Of a stretch of DNA of 64,000 bases, positions 10,495-22,375 are shown one piece after another. Origin of the DNA: Grosmannia clavigera kw1407 (taxonomy: Eukaryota > Ascomycota > Sordariomycetes > Ophiostomatales > Ophiostomataceae). The notes under the pieces were generated by a model. It did no database searches. It had not been told where the DNA came from and saw only the letters and a program-made list of their open reading frames with translations. The stretch spans positions 1,364,001 through 1,428,000 of the forward strand of contig NW_014040765.1 in the NCBI RefSeq assembly GCF_000143105.1. Reading direction: 5' to 3'. The stretch's first letter is position 1. Every line of letters starts with the position of its first letter. The translations under genes and the position numbers were made by a program.

Positions 10495-11130
10495 GTTCAC
10501 GGTACTCGTACTCGTACGGGGTGGCCTGAGCAGTGCGTCTCAACAAAGGCAAGGTGGTAAGATATGTCGTCGTCTATCCGAAGCGGACCCGGCGACAGAA
10601 ATTGAAAAGCGTCACAATTGCATAGGCTTTAAAAAAATCGGTATCTTATCGGCGTCATGTGGCGGTGTTTCTCCACAAAAAGAGCTGCCCGCCGGGGACA
10701 AGCCACCAGACAGCAATTGGTGCACAGGCCCCGAAAGCTCCATTCTGGATCGCCAAATGAGAAGAGGCCAGCTTACAATCTTCGCCGCGCCACACACAAT
10801 CGCGCTCTCAGGCCTATGTGGGCTGTCCCTTCCTCTGGAATCGAAATCCACATACACATTCCCGTATTCGAGACTGGTTTCGTTCTGTCTCCTTTCTCTG
10901 TTCCCACTGTTTCATCCTGCACGACCGCGTCGCGACGCTGTCTGAACTCCTTCTCCCATTGATCTGGAAGACAGGTATACCTTCCTTTGCGATCTAGCGC
11001 CTCTTCTTTCTCTTCGTCCCTGCGTCTTCTCGGCTGGCCTCGACTCTCCAGGGTCAACGCCCGCGCTCCTTTTCTATACTCTGCTCTCTCTTTTCGCTCC
11101 CTCCAAGTGCTGTTTGCGAGCATCGACATA
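10495..11130. other. divergent intergenic region
   Basis: Shared upstream region of TIM13 (minus) and the lectin gene (plus). Immediately upstream of TIM13 lies a doubled TACTCGTA motif (10503-10516). The side next to the lectin gene is strongly pyrimidine-rich on the plus strand. Confidence 0.55.
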
Positions 11131-12288
11131 ATGCGGCTCTTAAATCTGCTCTCCCTGGGCCTGGCTGCCTGCGCCAAGGCGGCTGGCGACAGCGAGGAGT
11201 TCAAGAGTATTGGGGTATGTCAAAGGCCTCTCCGTCTTGGAAAGCGAGTTACGCTACTGACACCTTGTCTGCGCAGTTGAGGACACATTCACTGGCAACG
11301 GTACGCAAGCCCAAAGATGACGGCAGCTGAACCGCGAACATCAACTAACTACGATATCTGCCTTCAATACAGCCCTACCTCGATTCGGACATGCAGAGCC
11401 GGTGGTATGACTTTGGAGGCAACACTGTGATTCGGACGGACCAGTACGGAATATCCCTTTGCCCTCCTCTCTCTCTCCTACTCCTTTTCGAATCTGACAC
11501 ATTGCCTCTGCAGATATATCCGCCTGACGGCTGACCGTCCATCGCAGATGGGCTGGCTGTACTCGCGCGTGCCTCTGACAGCCACCAACTGGGAAATCGA
11601 GGTGGAGTTCAAGATTCACGGCAAGAACACGCTATTCGGTGACGGCTTCGCCATGTGGCTCACCAAGGATCGCGGCCAGCAGGGCCCCGTATTTGGTGGC
11701 GCAGACAATTTCGAGGGACTCGGCGTCTTTTTCGACACGTACAAGAACAACCGGCCCGGCACCATCTTCCCCTATGTCATGGCCATGGTCGGCGACGGCA
11801 AGACGTCGTACGAGAAGGACACAGACGGCAAGGCCAACGAGCTCGCCGGCTGCTCGGCGCGCGGCATCCGCAGCCCCAAGGTCCCGTCCAAGTTCCGGCT
11901 CACCTACTTCCAGGACAAGATGTTGAAGCTCGAGCTGCAGTACAAGGTCGAGGGCGAATGGTCGCTGTGCTTTGAGACGTTTCAGCCCCCGACGCTGCCA
12001 CACGTGGCCTACCTCGGCTTCAGCGCCGAGACGGGCGAGCTCAGCGACAACCACGACATCATCTCCATCGCGGTCAGCAGCTTGTACGGGCCGCCTACCG
12101 AGAGCACCGGCAACCATGGAAAGTCGAGCAGCGGCAGCCTCGGGTCATCGTCTGGCAAGTCGCAGGACAACCAGGGAGGCAGTTGGCTCTGGTTCTTCAC
12201 CAAGATCATCATGGTCGCTGTGATCATGGGCGGCGCATACATCGGCTACACGGCATATCGCACCAACAAGCGGTCCCACCGCTTCTGA
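11131..12288 (+). CDS. L-type (legume-like) lectin cargo receptor, VIP36/Emp47 family
   Basis: Four exons: 11131-11214, 11277-11300, 11373-11443 and 11514-12288, 317 aa. Exon 2 is a 24-nt microexon (LRTHSLAT). All joins keep phase and use GTATGT, GTACGC and GTACGG donors. Residues 1-18 are a signal peptide (MRLLNLLSLGLAACAKA). The lectin domain follows, with WYDFGGNTVIRTDQ, GDGFAMWLTKD and the ligand/Ca region EGLGVFFDTYKNN, then a Ser/Gly-rich stalk. One transmembrane helix near residues 283-305 (WFFTKIIMVAVIMGG...) precedes a short basic cytosolic tail NKRSHRF. Such receptors cycle between ER and Golgi and bind high-mannose glycoproteins (family knowledge). The stalk is much shorter than in ERGIC-53, so VIP36/VIPL-like fits better. 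Confidence 0.9.
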
Positions 12289-14546
12289 GAGAGATTCGCA
12301 AAAGGTGCCCCTACGCAGAGATAGGAAGCAGATCTAGGGTCGAGTTGCGTCCAGTCTGACGAACGGGCGGCTTTAAAAGCCAAATACGCATTAGGACAGG
12401 GAGACTGAGAAGACGGGAGAAAACTGAGAGTGAATGTACCCAGAAAAGCCAGTCTGCATACCAAGGAAAGGGCGTTAGGTTCTTGCCATACGTATATATG
12501 TTTGAAATTCCAATTTTTTTTTGTTCCAAGAGCTTCACTATTGGTCAACGAGGGCCCATGGAGTTCTGATTTGCCCTGGGCGCATATCGGTAGATCTTTG
12601 CCTAGCTTATCTATGATCGCGCTACGTCAAGGTGGTGTCAGATATGTGTGTACGGAGTAAGCGACAAGGTGAAAGTTTCTTTGCTTCCTTTCAGGCCTTA
12701 CGGTCGGCCTTTATCCCAGATGGTTGATGCGAAGCTTGGAAAGGCCGCGGGCGTTGCGCCGCAGCGCAGGCGTTGCTGATAGCTGAGCCCAGAGGCATTG
12801 GTCACATCGCCTAAAGACCGCACGCACTGTTAGGATATCTTATTCCGTACAGCAGCAGACATACGCAAGAGGGCCTGCAGTACTATGTGGCTTGTGCAGT
12901 AGCTTCATCGTGGATGGTACAAGTACCATTGTGAAGATACGAATAACCCGCCGGAAGGAGCGACCTGGTCCGCCTACTTAGTGTGCCCCTCTTTTCCAGC
13001 AGCGATCACCCCTCATTGTTTGTCCCTGCTTGCTGCTGGTTCAATGCAGGTAGGCAGGCTCTACCATGCTTACGGATATCGTACGGCCTGGCCTGGTGTC
13101 TTTTTCAGGTGAAGCCGAAGCACTCCGCTCTGTCTCTGTCTTTTTCTCTCACTCTCTTCGCCACCACGAACCAGAGTAGTCAAGATACCGTACGGCCGAC
13201 GAAGCCCAGACGCCTTTCTGCTCAATCTCCAGCTCGGAGCCGTCCTTCCGGTCTGGCCCCAGGTCTTTTCAACAGACTGCAACGTCGCAACGGGTCAATT
13301 GGCTTTCCCATTCCCGTTCAAACCGACAACTCTTCCCATCGTCCCCCTCGACCCCCAGTTCTAGGCCACTTGTTATCCCCGGTGCCCACTTTTATGTTCC
13401 CATACCAGGCTGGCGCACTCCATCCATACCACATCGATCAGAGCTGTGCTCTGCCGGCCAACCCCTCCCAACAGCAGGCAAAGCTGGCGCCAGGGAAAAG
13501 CCGAACTCACACACAAAAAGAAAGCATCCCACCTCTGGCGATGAGCTGCAGGCCATATTCTTGCCTCGTCCAACTAAAACACCCCGGCCACAGCTTTCTT
13601 CCTGCCATTGCCCCAGTCTGTGACCTAGCAGCTGCTTCGGCCATAAAATCCTCCATTTCCGGAACCTTCCCCCTCCCGACACCACTTCTCGCAACGACGC
13701 CATAGCTCTCCTACTGGCCGGTCGCATCCTCTATCAGCTGTATCTGGATCCCCCTCTCCCTTCCGTACTTATCTCTCATTGTTACAGCCTTCACTCCTGC
13801 TCTGCCTTGCCAAAGCCCACCTTGAAGTAAGCCGTGGAAGGAATTGCCTCACAACCGTGCAAAATCTTTTGGGCCAACTACGTCTTCACCCAGCAAAATT
13901 CCATCCTCGCCGCGCCTTTGTTCTGTTTCCACGCTCTCTATTCTTCTCGCTATCTGCGCAATCCAATCGGTCTTCATGACTCGTAACAAGTCGGACATCC
14001 ACGTACAATCTTTCCCCTGGATCCCGCGCATTTCTCCAGCTCAAGCTAGGTATAGAGAGGACGTCGAGTCTTGCAGAATTAACGAATAACGAAACCACGT
14101 TACGAAGCCAGACGTCACTTGTCTCTATTCCCTTGGCCCACGTCTCGATACGTCACAGCAAACAGTGTCTTTCCTTTGCCTAGCCTCCCGGACATTCTAC
14201 CAGCCACATACGTGCATTCCGGGATTGCATTCCGGGATTTAAAAGGAGAAAAAAAGGAAAACAGCCTTCTTTCTACGCCGATCATTACCACCCCTCTCTT
14301 GAGGACCTATACGCGCATAGTTGACCGAAGAGGACGGGATCATAGACCTCCACTGTTCTCATTGCAGCTTTCCTTCATTTCTAGTCTTCCGTACCACGCC
14401 GCTTAGGATCGACCCGACTGCTCTCATTCGCACAGCCGCATTGCTGCCACGTTCCTGTCTTTTTGTCGACTTTTCGATCGTCTGGTCCCTTCTACTCAAT
14501 TCTTGCTTAGCCTTGGTCCTGGCATCAGCGCTATATATCCGTCTTG
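12289..14546. other. 2.2-kb intergenic region upstream of PKA gene
   Basis: 3' flank of the lectin gene and long upstream region of the kinase gene. From about 13,000 it is pyrimidine-rich on the plus strand, which suggests a long transcribed leader. It contains TACGGAGTA at 12651-12659 and an exact 13-bp tandem duplication at 14214-14239. A 240-codon open frame at 12983-13705 has no family resemblance and looks like leader sequence. Confidence 0.55.
14214..14239 (+). repeat. 13-bp exact tandem duplication (GCATTCCGGGATT x2)
   Basis: Two adjacent identical 13-mers about 310 bp before the kinase start codon. Whether it is a doubled regulatory site or a replication slip cannot be told from sequence. 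Confidence 0.9.
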
Positions 14547-16333
14547 ATGCCTAGTCTAGGATTCCTGAAAAAAAAGCGGACAAGGGAGGCCCATCCAGAT
14601 CCTCCTTCTAGCAGTCAGCCAACGAGTCCTGTTACACCAACAGCCACAAAAACGTTCGAACAAGCGTTCCGTCCGTCCAATTCCACCGCCTCTGCAACTT
14701 CAGCCTCTACAACTACGGCGTCCACGACAACCGCCTCCACAGCCACAGCGTCGACAGCTTCAGCCGTTCCCCAGTCTGCTGCGCCCCGCCCAGCTGTCCA
14801 GCCAGAATCAGCCACAAGTCCGGCCTTGTCTGTCCCAGCTCAGGCCATGGAATCGACACTCGTGCCACAGGCACAACCCGCGTCGCCGATGTCCACGCTG
14901 TCTTCAGGCACAGACACGCAGCACTTGCCGACCATCTCCAACCTGATCAATGCCCCCCAAGTCGAAGGGGCGGCACAGAGCTACCAATCGAATGCACCAC
15001 AGCTTGCGTATGCAGCATCACCAGCCAATGGTGCCGCCGTCCCTCAAGCTGCCTTGGCCACCCCAACACATACAGCAGACGTCCCGAGCCAGCAACAGGT
15101 ACCACAAGCACAGCCAGGCGTAGCGCAGCCGACCTTCCAGCAGCAGCAGCAAATACCACAGCAGAGACAGCCGGTTTCTGATCAGGCAAGAGTGACAAAG
15201 GGAAAGTATTCCCTTGCTGATTTTGAGATCCAGCGAACCCTTGGGACCGGTAGTTTTGGGCGTGTCCATCTGGTACAGTCACGGCACAACCAAAGATTTT
15301 ATGCTGTCAAAGTCTTGAAGAAGGCTCAGGTTGTTCGGATGAAGCAAGTCGAACATACAAACGACGAAAGACGGATGCTGGCTGAGGTGAAGAACCCGTT
15401 TCTCGTCACGCTGTGGGGGACATTCCAGGATGCAAAAAATCTTTACATGGTTATGGACTTTGTAGAGGGAGGCGAGCTCTTCTCGTTGCTGCGTAAATCG
15501 GCGGTAAGTACTTGTCTTCAAAGGAGATGAGGTTTAGTTAGGACTGACATGAGTTTGACATTTTGCCAGCGCTTTCCAAACCCTGTGGCCAAGTTCTACG
15601 CGGCCGAAGTCACACTGGCGCTGGAATATCTGCACTCGCGCAACGTCATCTACCGAGACTTGAAGCCGGAGAATCTTCTTCTCGATCACCACGGCCATCT
15701 CAAGATCACGGATTTTGGGTTCGCCAAGCGAGTTCCTGACAAGACATGGACACTTTGTGGAACACCCGACTATTTGGCCCCGGAGGTGGTGTCCAACAAG
15801 GGCTACAATAAATCTGTGGATTGGTACGTGCGAATCTGATTGATCAGAGATCCGCTTAGATCATCAATTGACCAAACAGGTGGTCCCTTGGGATCTTGAT
15901 CTTCGAAATGCTTTGTGGCTTCACGCCATTCTGGGACAGCGGCAGCCCGATGAAGATATACGAGAACATCCTGAAGGGGAAAGTCAAGTACCCGGCTTAC
16001 GTGCACCCCGATGCACAAGACCTTCTGGAGCGGCTGATAACTCCGGACTTGACCAAGCGCTTGGGCAATCTCTACGGCGGGTCAGAGGACGTCAAGAACC
16101 ACGCATGGTTTGCGGAGGTGACGTGGGATCGACTAGCGCGAAAGGATATCGACGCACCATACACACCGCCGGTCAAGGTCGGTGCGGGTGATGCCAGCCA
16201 GTTTGACCGCTATCCCGAGGAGGCAGAAAGATATGGACAGACTGGGGCTGATGAGTGAGTCAAGCCGAGATTCCAGTCGACAGCTAGCCTATGCTGACAG
16301 TTTAGATACGGACACCTCTTCGAAGAATTTTAG
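14547..16333 (+). CDS. cAMP-dependent protein kinase catalytic subunit
   Basis: Four exons: 14547-15503, 15570-15823, 15880-16254 and 16306-16333, 537 aa. An Ala/Ser/Thr/Gln-rich extension of about 220 residues precedes the kinase domain. Motifs seen: glycine loop GTGSFGRV, FYAVKVLKK (VAIK Lys), YRDLKPENLL, DFGFAKRV, and the activation loop TWTLCGTPDYLAPE with the Thr of TLCGTP. The final tiny exon (28 nt) supplies YGHLFEEF, the C-terminal hydrophobic FxxF tail of AGC kinases; without that splice the frame would stop right after GADE. The long unstructured N terminus is typical of fungal PKA catalytic subunits (Tpk/CpkA). PKA releases from its regulatory subunit on cAMP binding and controls growth, nutrient response and morphogenesis (family knowledge). 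Confidence 0.95.
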
Positions 16334-17480
16334 GGTTTCTTATCTTTTCATGTCCAGTTGAGGGGACTTATCACTGGAGTAATATGGAGATTGCTCCATC
16401 CTACCCGGCGTTCCACTAGATACAGCACGGTTTGGTTCTGGAGATGGATACTCCTTTTTCCAATAGCTTTGAACAACCGCTCACATTGGTTTATGATTTT
16501 CTTGGTTTCTCTTCTTCAGCCGAGGGGAGGAATCGTCATGCCTATAGGTTTACATATTTGACCTTGGCTGAGGACGCAAATATTAGGAAACACGTTTCGG
16601 TTCCGACTTGGGGGTACAAATGCAAACAAATAGGACTTTGGTGCAAGCAGGAACGGTTAGCAGCCGAGCCTGATGCGACAACAGCTCTATGAGCCTCGCT
16701 TTCACTATTTGGAGATACTTCTGCTTACCATTGGTCGGGAGTGCTTAACTGCATGGCGTTATCTAAGCCTCGTAACCTGCAGCTTGCAGATGCATCTACA
16801 CCCGCTAAGCCACCCTTGGCCCAGGCTTTTTATACTGCTACCCGCGATGCATACAGAGGCTAGCGAAGAAAGGTACAAACCATTCTGCAAGATAAAAGGG
16901 CGAAAGGGCAAAATTGCTGCCTCATTTACCGAGGCGCACATTGGGCCAGGCCGAGGACGATCCCAGCCTCAGGTTTCTCACCGTCCATCCGCAATTTTTC
17001 CTATTCTTTTCAGACAGGTCGTTTCGAGCTATCCACCCCGCAGAGGTGGCGTTCCCGCCTTACCAGGTATAACCCCCACCGCTACCAATGGCAAGACCCG
17101 TAGTGGAAGTCGAGTGTGAGTGGTTGTGGGGAGAATGGCTGGGAAGAGAGGGTCCGCTCATTTACGAGTAACACTGTGTTAGCTGTCGAATGTGAGAAGC
17201 GTGCAGGGAAGGATCGATTGAGTGTGGATGACTGCCGTTATTTCAAATCAGACAGCTTCTTTTATCTCTCACCTTTTGCCATTTTATCTTCTCCTTTTTG
17301 CAATACCACACGAGCGCTCTGTTCCGTCCAGCCTCGCCTGCTCCGACAAATAAGGTGTGCTCCATCCCGCCTTTTCCACTTGAGACGAGACAGTGACCGG
17401 CCGGCTTTGGGCGACGTTGCTCCGCCCTTTAAAATCTTTCTTTGTTGGCTGTATATCGTGCTCACCGCCAACAACCGAAG
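16334..17480. other. intergenic, no gene seen
   Basis: 3' flank of the PKA gene and upstream region of the CorA-like gene. The first half is AT-rich. No supported coding frame is seen. Confidence 0.55.
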
Positions 17481-19189
17481 ATGGACGACTATCTTTTCGA
17501 GAGCCACGTCCTGAGCTGCAACACGGTTGAGGAGCCGATGAGCTTTCTGGAGATCTTCAACTATTCAGTACGTCCCCCGGACTGGAAGTCGGCGTGGTGG
17601 ACTCAGCTAACAAGCGGCCTCACGAAGAATGGCGAGACGTATTTTGACAAGGGCGCACTGCCCTCAAGCGAATTCGACAACTTTCTTAACCAGCAGGTAA
17701 TGGTCGCGTGCCTGCCTCAATCGACGGGGCGCTATCTGACTCGCGGTGTAGGGGGTGTTTTTGCCGGAAAAAAAGGCGGCAGATGTGAAGATTCTCAGCG
17801 GCATGAGGCTCATGTGAGTATTCTTAGCTGTTTGGCTGCGTTTATGTGCTCCTGACTGACAACGTGCCAGCCTCCAACTCAAGGCACAGCAGGCCGACAC
17901 GTTCACGTCCAAGTTTATCTCGTTTACGCACGGCGAATACATCAAGATGGTGCGCAAGCTGCATCTGCCGTTCCGGGCGATCGAGGGCAGCAGCGTGGTG
18001 GGCCCGTTCTTCTGGAGCTCGCTGGACCTGGACGACGCCAACCCGCACCTGCATGTGGTGTTTCGCAAGTCGGACGTGCGCAAGAAGGGTCTGACGCGTG
18101 GGTGGGAGCTGATGTTGAGTCACGAGTTCCGGTCGGGCATCACGACGGGCTATGCTAAAGGCACGGAGTCGAGCAGGCTGGACGTGATCATCGACACGCA
18201 CCTGCGGGCGTGCGCCGGGCTGGTGGGCCATCCGCTGCTTCTGCCGTCTATCATCCTGGGGAACGAGCTGGACAGCAGCATGGACGAGCGGCAGCGCAAC
18301 ACGCGCCACCAGCTGCGCAAGCTGGAGCACGCTATCACGTTCCGCAACGAGATCGACCCCAACGAGCGGTTCAAGGACATCGACCTTGACCAGATGAACC
18401 AGTCACTGGTTGAGTGCCACGGCCAGGTGCTGTGGAAGCGCCCGCAGGCCTACCTCGACATGCTCACCCAGGTGGGCGTGGCCCTGAACCGTTTCCGGGA
18501 CGCGCGCGAGAAACTGCTGCGGGACGGCTGTCTGCCAGAACACCTTGCCGATCCGGCCGTCCGGGACTCTCTGCACAAGCTGCACCGCAGCATGCAGGGC
18601 CGCTTTGAATTCTTCAACCAGAAGCTCAAGGGCGTGCAGCACTACGCTTACACGACCGTCTCGCGGCTGGAGGTGCAGCTAGGCGCGGTTCGTTTTTTTT
18701 CATTTTGTTCTGTTGTCCCTCTCTCGTTCTCTTCTCTAACAGCCGCAGCTCTACAACATTATCGCACAGAAAGAGTCCAAGCTCAACCTCGAGATGGCGC
18801 ACCACCAAGGAGTGCTGGCGTTGGCGGCCAAGCGGGACAGCCAGAGCATGAAGGCGCTGTCGGTCGTCGGCGCCATCTTCCTGCCGGCCACATACCTGGC
18901 CTCGCTCTTCTCCATGACGTTTTTCAACTTTCAGAACGGCGCGTCTGTGTCGCCTACGCTGTGGATCTACTTTGCCATCACCATCCCCCTGACGCTGATC
19001 GTGCTCGGCATCTGGTTCTGGTGGGACAGGACCCGGGAAAAGAAGTTCGCCGACGAAGAAGAGGCGCTCGGGAAGGCGGTGCCGCACATGGAGAACAGCT
19101 TCGTGTTGTCGCTGGTGGAAAAGCGCACCGGTCTGACCGGCATCAACAGCGTCAACAGCATAGACACCAAACGATGGGACACTTGTTAA
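17481..19189 (+). CDS. CorA-like two-TM membrane protein (divergent Mg2+ transporter family)
   Basis: Four exons: 17481-17696, 17752-17813, 17871-18687 and 18749-19189, 511 aa. The first join gives NQQ-GVFLPEKKAAD; the last acceptor was placed at CCGCAG to give VQLGALYNIIAQKES, though an acceptor six bases earlier is also in frame. The C-terminal part carries a long helix ending in MKALSVVGAIFLPATYLASL, then a second membrane helix (WIYFAITIPLTLIVLGIWFW). This is the stalk-plus-two-helices layout of CorA. The GMN signature at the end of TM1 is absent: the residues there read SLFSMTFFNFQ. This matches the fungal CorA-like group of unknown substrate, so Mg2+ transport should not be assumed. It is convergent with LEU2. 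Confidence 0.85.
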
Positions 19190-19452
19190 GAGAGGCGGCG
19201 ACAGTGCCGAGAGACGAGCTGCAACGAATAAAAAACGAGCAACAAAACGCCCCAGGAAAGACCAGACGAACAACAGACACAACGACGAATGGCGATAACG
19301 AATGTATGATTGATAAAGCTCTCGAGATTTGGCTTCGCGCTGGCTTCACCCATGTTTGCGTATGATAGGAGCAATGGCTGGTTAACTACGAATTGACTTT
19401 TTTGATTGACGGTTTCCTCTGCACATTTGTTTTGCTTCTAACACTACAGGCC

Positions 19453-20804
19453 CTACTGCTTGTACAGCTTTTGGAGCTCAGCCACGACGGCATCGCCGAC
19501 CTCTTTCGTGCTGGCGTTTCCGCCGAGGTCCTTTGTGCGCAGACCGCCGTCCAGAGCGGCCTTGACGGCAGCCTCGACGGCAGCAGCGTCTTTTGGCAGC
19601 AGCAGAGAGTAGCGCAGCATCATGGCGACGGACAGGATGGTGCCGATGGGATTGACGATGCCCTTGCCAGAGATGTCGGGAGCAGAGCCTGCAGCAGTCA
19701 GCGACGGAGAGAGAGCAAGAAGGGAGGCAAGGAGACGACATACCGTGAATGGGCTCATAGATGCCGTTGCACCTGCCCTTGCCGTCGGGAATGCCACCGA
19801 GGCTGGCGCTGGGCAGGAGGCCGATGCTGCCGGGGATGACGCTGGCCTCGTCGCTGATGATGTCGCCAAACAGGTTGCTCGTGATGACGATGCCGTTGAG
19901 AGCGCGCGGGTTCTTGACCAGCAACATGGCGGCCGAGTCGATCAGCTGGTGGCCCAGCTTGACCTGCGGAAACTCGCGGGCGAACACGTCCGAGACGGTC
20001 TTGCGCCAGAGCCGCGACGTTGCCAGGACGTTGGCCTTGTCCAGGCTCCAGACCGGCTTCGGGTTGGCCGGGTCGTCAGCGAGGGCGAGGTAGCCACCAA
20101 GACGGGCGATCCGCTCGATCTCGGCGCGCGAGTACGGCTCCGTGTCGAGTGCCGTGCCATCGCCCGTGTCCTCGCGCCGGTCGCCGAAATAGATGCCGCC
20201 CGTGAGCTCGCGCACCATCATAATGTCGGTGCCGCGGCAGACTTCCGCCTTGAGCGGCGAGTACTCGACCAGCTGATCCGACGCGAACGAGCACGGCCGC
20301 AGGTTGCCAAACGTCTGCAGCTCCTTGCGGATCCGCAAAAGACCCTGCTCCGGCCGCACTGCTGCGTCCGGCCCCCATTCTGGCCCGCCAATCGCTCCCA
20401 GCAGCACCGCGTCCGCCGCCCGTGCCGCCTCCAGCGCTTCGTCCGCCAGCGCTGAGCCTGTCTTGTCGATCGACGCCTGCCAGCAGCCCGCGTCAGCTTC
20501 AGCACACCAAAACCGGAACGGCAAACTTACACCTCCCAGCAGGTGGTCCTGCAGGTTGAACTTGGGCTTCGACGGGCTATACGCCTCAATCGCCTTGAGA
20601 ACCTATAGCCGTTCCATCGTGTCAATTCAGTCGCTCCAAGCCAACTGCATGCCGGCGCATTCGTACCTTGATGCCCTCAGCCACAACCTGCATCTCGTGT
20701 CAGCAGCCAGAAACATGGACATCCAGCAAATCACCGCTGTCCGGAAAGCATACCTCCGGACCGGAGTGGTCGCCACCAAACACAACAATGTTGAACGCCG
20801 ACAT
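19453..20804 (-). CDS. LEU2: 3-isopropylmalate dehydrogenase (leucine biosynthesis)
   Basis: Five exons: 20804-20754, 20687-20667 (21-nt microexon VVAEGIK), 20602-20531, 20476-19744 and 19688-19453, 370 aa against about 364 for yeast Leu2. The enzyme oxidatively decarboxylates 3-isopropylmalate with NAD+ to 2-ketoisocaproate, the third leucine-specific step. Signatures: SAFNIVVFGGDHSGPEV start, LLGAIGGPEWG, RELTGGIYFG, GSIGLLPSASLGG and the NAD-binding EPIHGSAPDISGKG that spans the last intron. Cytosolic; no presequence is seen. A CCG-N4-CGG site lies about 172 bp upstream of the start (separate entry). Confidence 0.97.
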
Positions 20805-21305
20805 CGTGTAAGAATCAATACCGGTCAGATAGGTGCCAAAAGAAAGACAAGTGTCTGGAAGAGTCAATTGAGGTGAGCAGAGAAAGAAGCGACAGTTCAA
20901 GGGGAGAGACCCCGCAAAAATTGCAGCAAAGCTCTTAAAGAAGCAATTACAGGCGAAACTAGCTGACCCCGCCTGCCGAAGTCGGCCGTTGCAAGTCGCT
21001 GCGAAGAGCTGTGGCGACATCTCGATCGGATCGACTATGACGTGCCTTTATACTCTCACATACTGTTCGTTATGCCAGTACATTGGGCTCGCTGCCGCTT
21101 GATTTGAATTTTACGAGTACATACATACACACAATTGCCGCCGAAAGAGACTTTCCGTGTCTCCTGTCCCTATTGTTTTATCATCGTCCCTCTTACAGGT
21201 CCTTCCCTTTTGCAAGCCCGCACTGAAGCAGGCGGATGTGGATGAACGAAGCAGTTACAGATTCTGGCCCATCCAGTATCCATTTTACACCCTTCCAGGT
21301 CTAGC
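20805..21305. other. LEU2 promoter region and 3' flank of PHD gene
   Basis: 501-bp spacer between two minus-strand genes. It holds a CCG-N4-CGG site and an AGAGTCA (20860-20866), one mismatch from the Gcn4/CPC-1 element TGAGTCA. No coding frame is seen. Confidence 0.5.
20976..20985. promoter_or_regulatory. candidate Leu3-type site CCG-N4-CGG upstream of LEU2
   Basis: The sequence CCGAAGTCGG, embedded in GCCGA-AG-TCGGC, lies about 172 bp upstream of the LEU2 start codon. Yeast Leu3 recognises CCG-N4-CGG (consensus CCGGNNCCGG); here the two flanking inner bases differ. Position and gene identity make it plausible; function is inference. Confidence 0.4.
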
Positions 21306-22334
21306 TCACCGGAACTTCTTCAACGACTTGTGGGCGAGCGGCGATGAGCCCGCGCCTGGTGGAGGCATCCGCATGCCTCGAGCACTTGGAGTCTGTGCAC
21401 AATAGGCACAGACGTACACTGAAGGCAGCGTGCGCTTGGTGATGTTGATGCACCGGCCGTGCAGCCACATTTCACAGTTTTCGCTATTACTAGTCAGTGC
21501 CTGCAGATCGAGGGGGCAGAAGGCAACGAGACTCACCACTGCACAACGAAGCCATCGTCCCCGACAGGAGCGTCGGGCAGTCCGCATATACATCGGACTC
21601 CGTTGCTGTGTGAAATGGATGTCGGTGTGAGCATGCTGACGTCTGTGAGTGCTGTCGGCGAGGCGGCCAGGCCTCCGTGATACCCGGCGCCTCCGCTGAT
21701 CGAGTTGAATCGCAAGCCTCGCTGAGCGCTGCCGAGAAGGTTGTTCATGCTGCTACTGCCCGTCAAGCCAGGACGCTTCTGTCGCCGCTGTCGGAGCTTT
21801 TCCAGCTCGCTCGCCGCATCACCAGCACCTTTCGGCACGTCGTTTACCACCGTCTCCGCTTCGCTTTCCGGGTCGTCTACGCGCATCGACGCAAACATGT
21901 TGCTGCCGCTGCTGCCGCTACGTTGTGAGGAATGAAGCGGACCGCGGCCGATTGTTGGCTTGGCCGGGTCCGGCAGAGCGAAAGAGGACGTCCGACTCGG
22001 AATGATGATAGGCTCATCGTCTGCTGACGATGAGTCGCCTTCGGAAGACGAGTCCCACTGCGACTTGTTGTGCAGAGACCGCGCACTCTGGTTGCGCCGA
22101 AGGGTTGACGGCGAAGCCTCCTGGTCCCCTTCGAAAGCTGGCTCGACCCGAGCACGGCCATTGGAGTCGATTCTGAACTTGACCGAGTTCCGTGACCTCG
22201 GGGTACTGACTTCGGGGATAGACGTAAGATTGGTAAGTCGTTGATGCTGTTGATGCTGTTGCTGCTGTTGCTGCTGTTGCTGCTGTTGCTGCTGTTGCTG
22301 CTGTTGCTGCTGTTGCTGCTGTTGCTGCTGTTGC

Positions 22335-22375
<41 letters not shown>

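Noticed and set aside
12983..13705. 240-codon plus-strand frame upstream of the PKA gene
   Set aside because: No family motif; composition is that of a pyrimidine-rich leader, and codon use differs from neighbouring genes.
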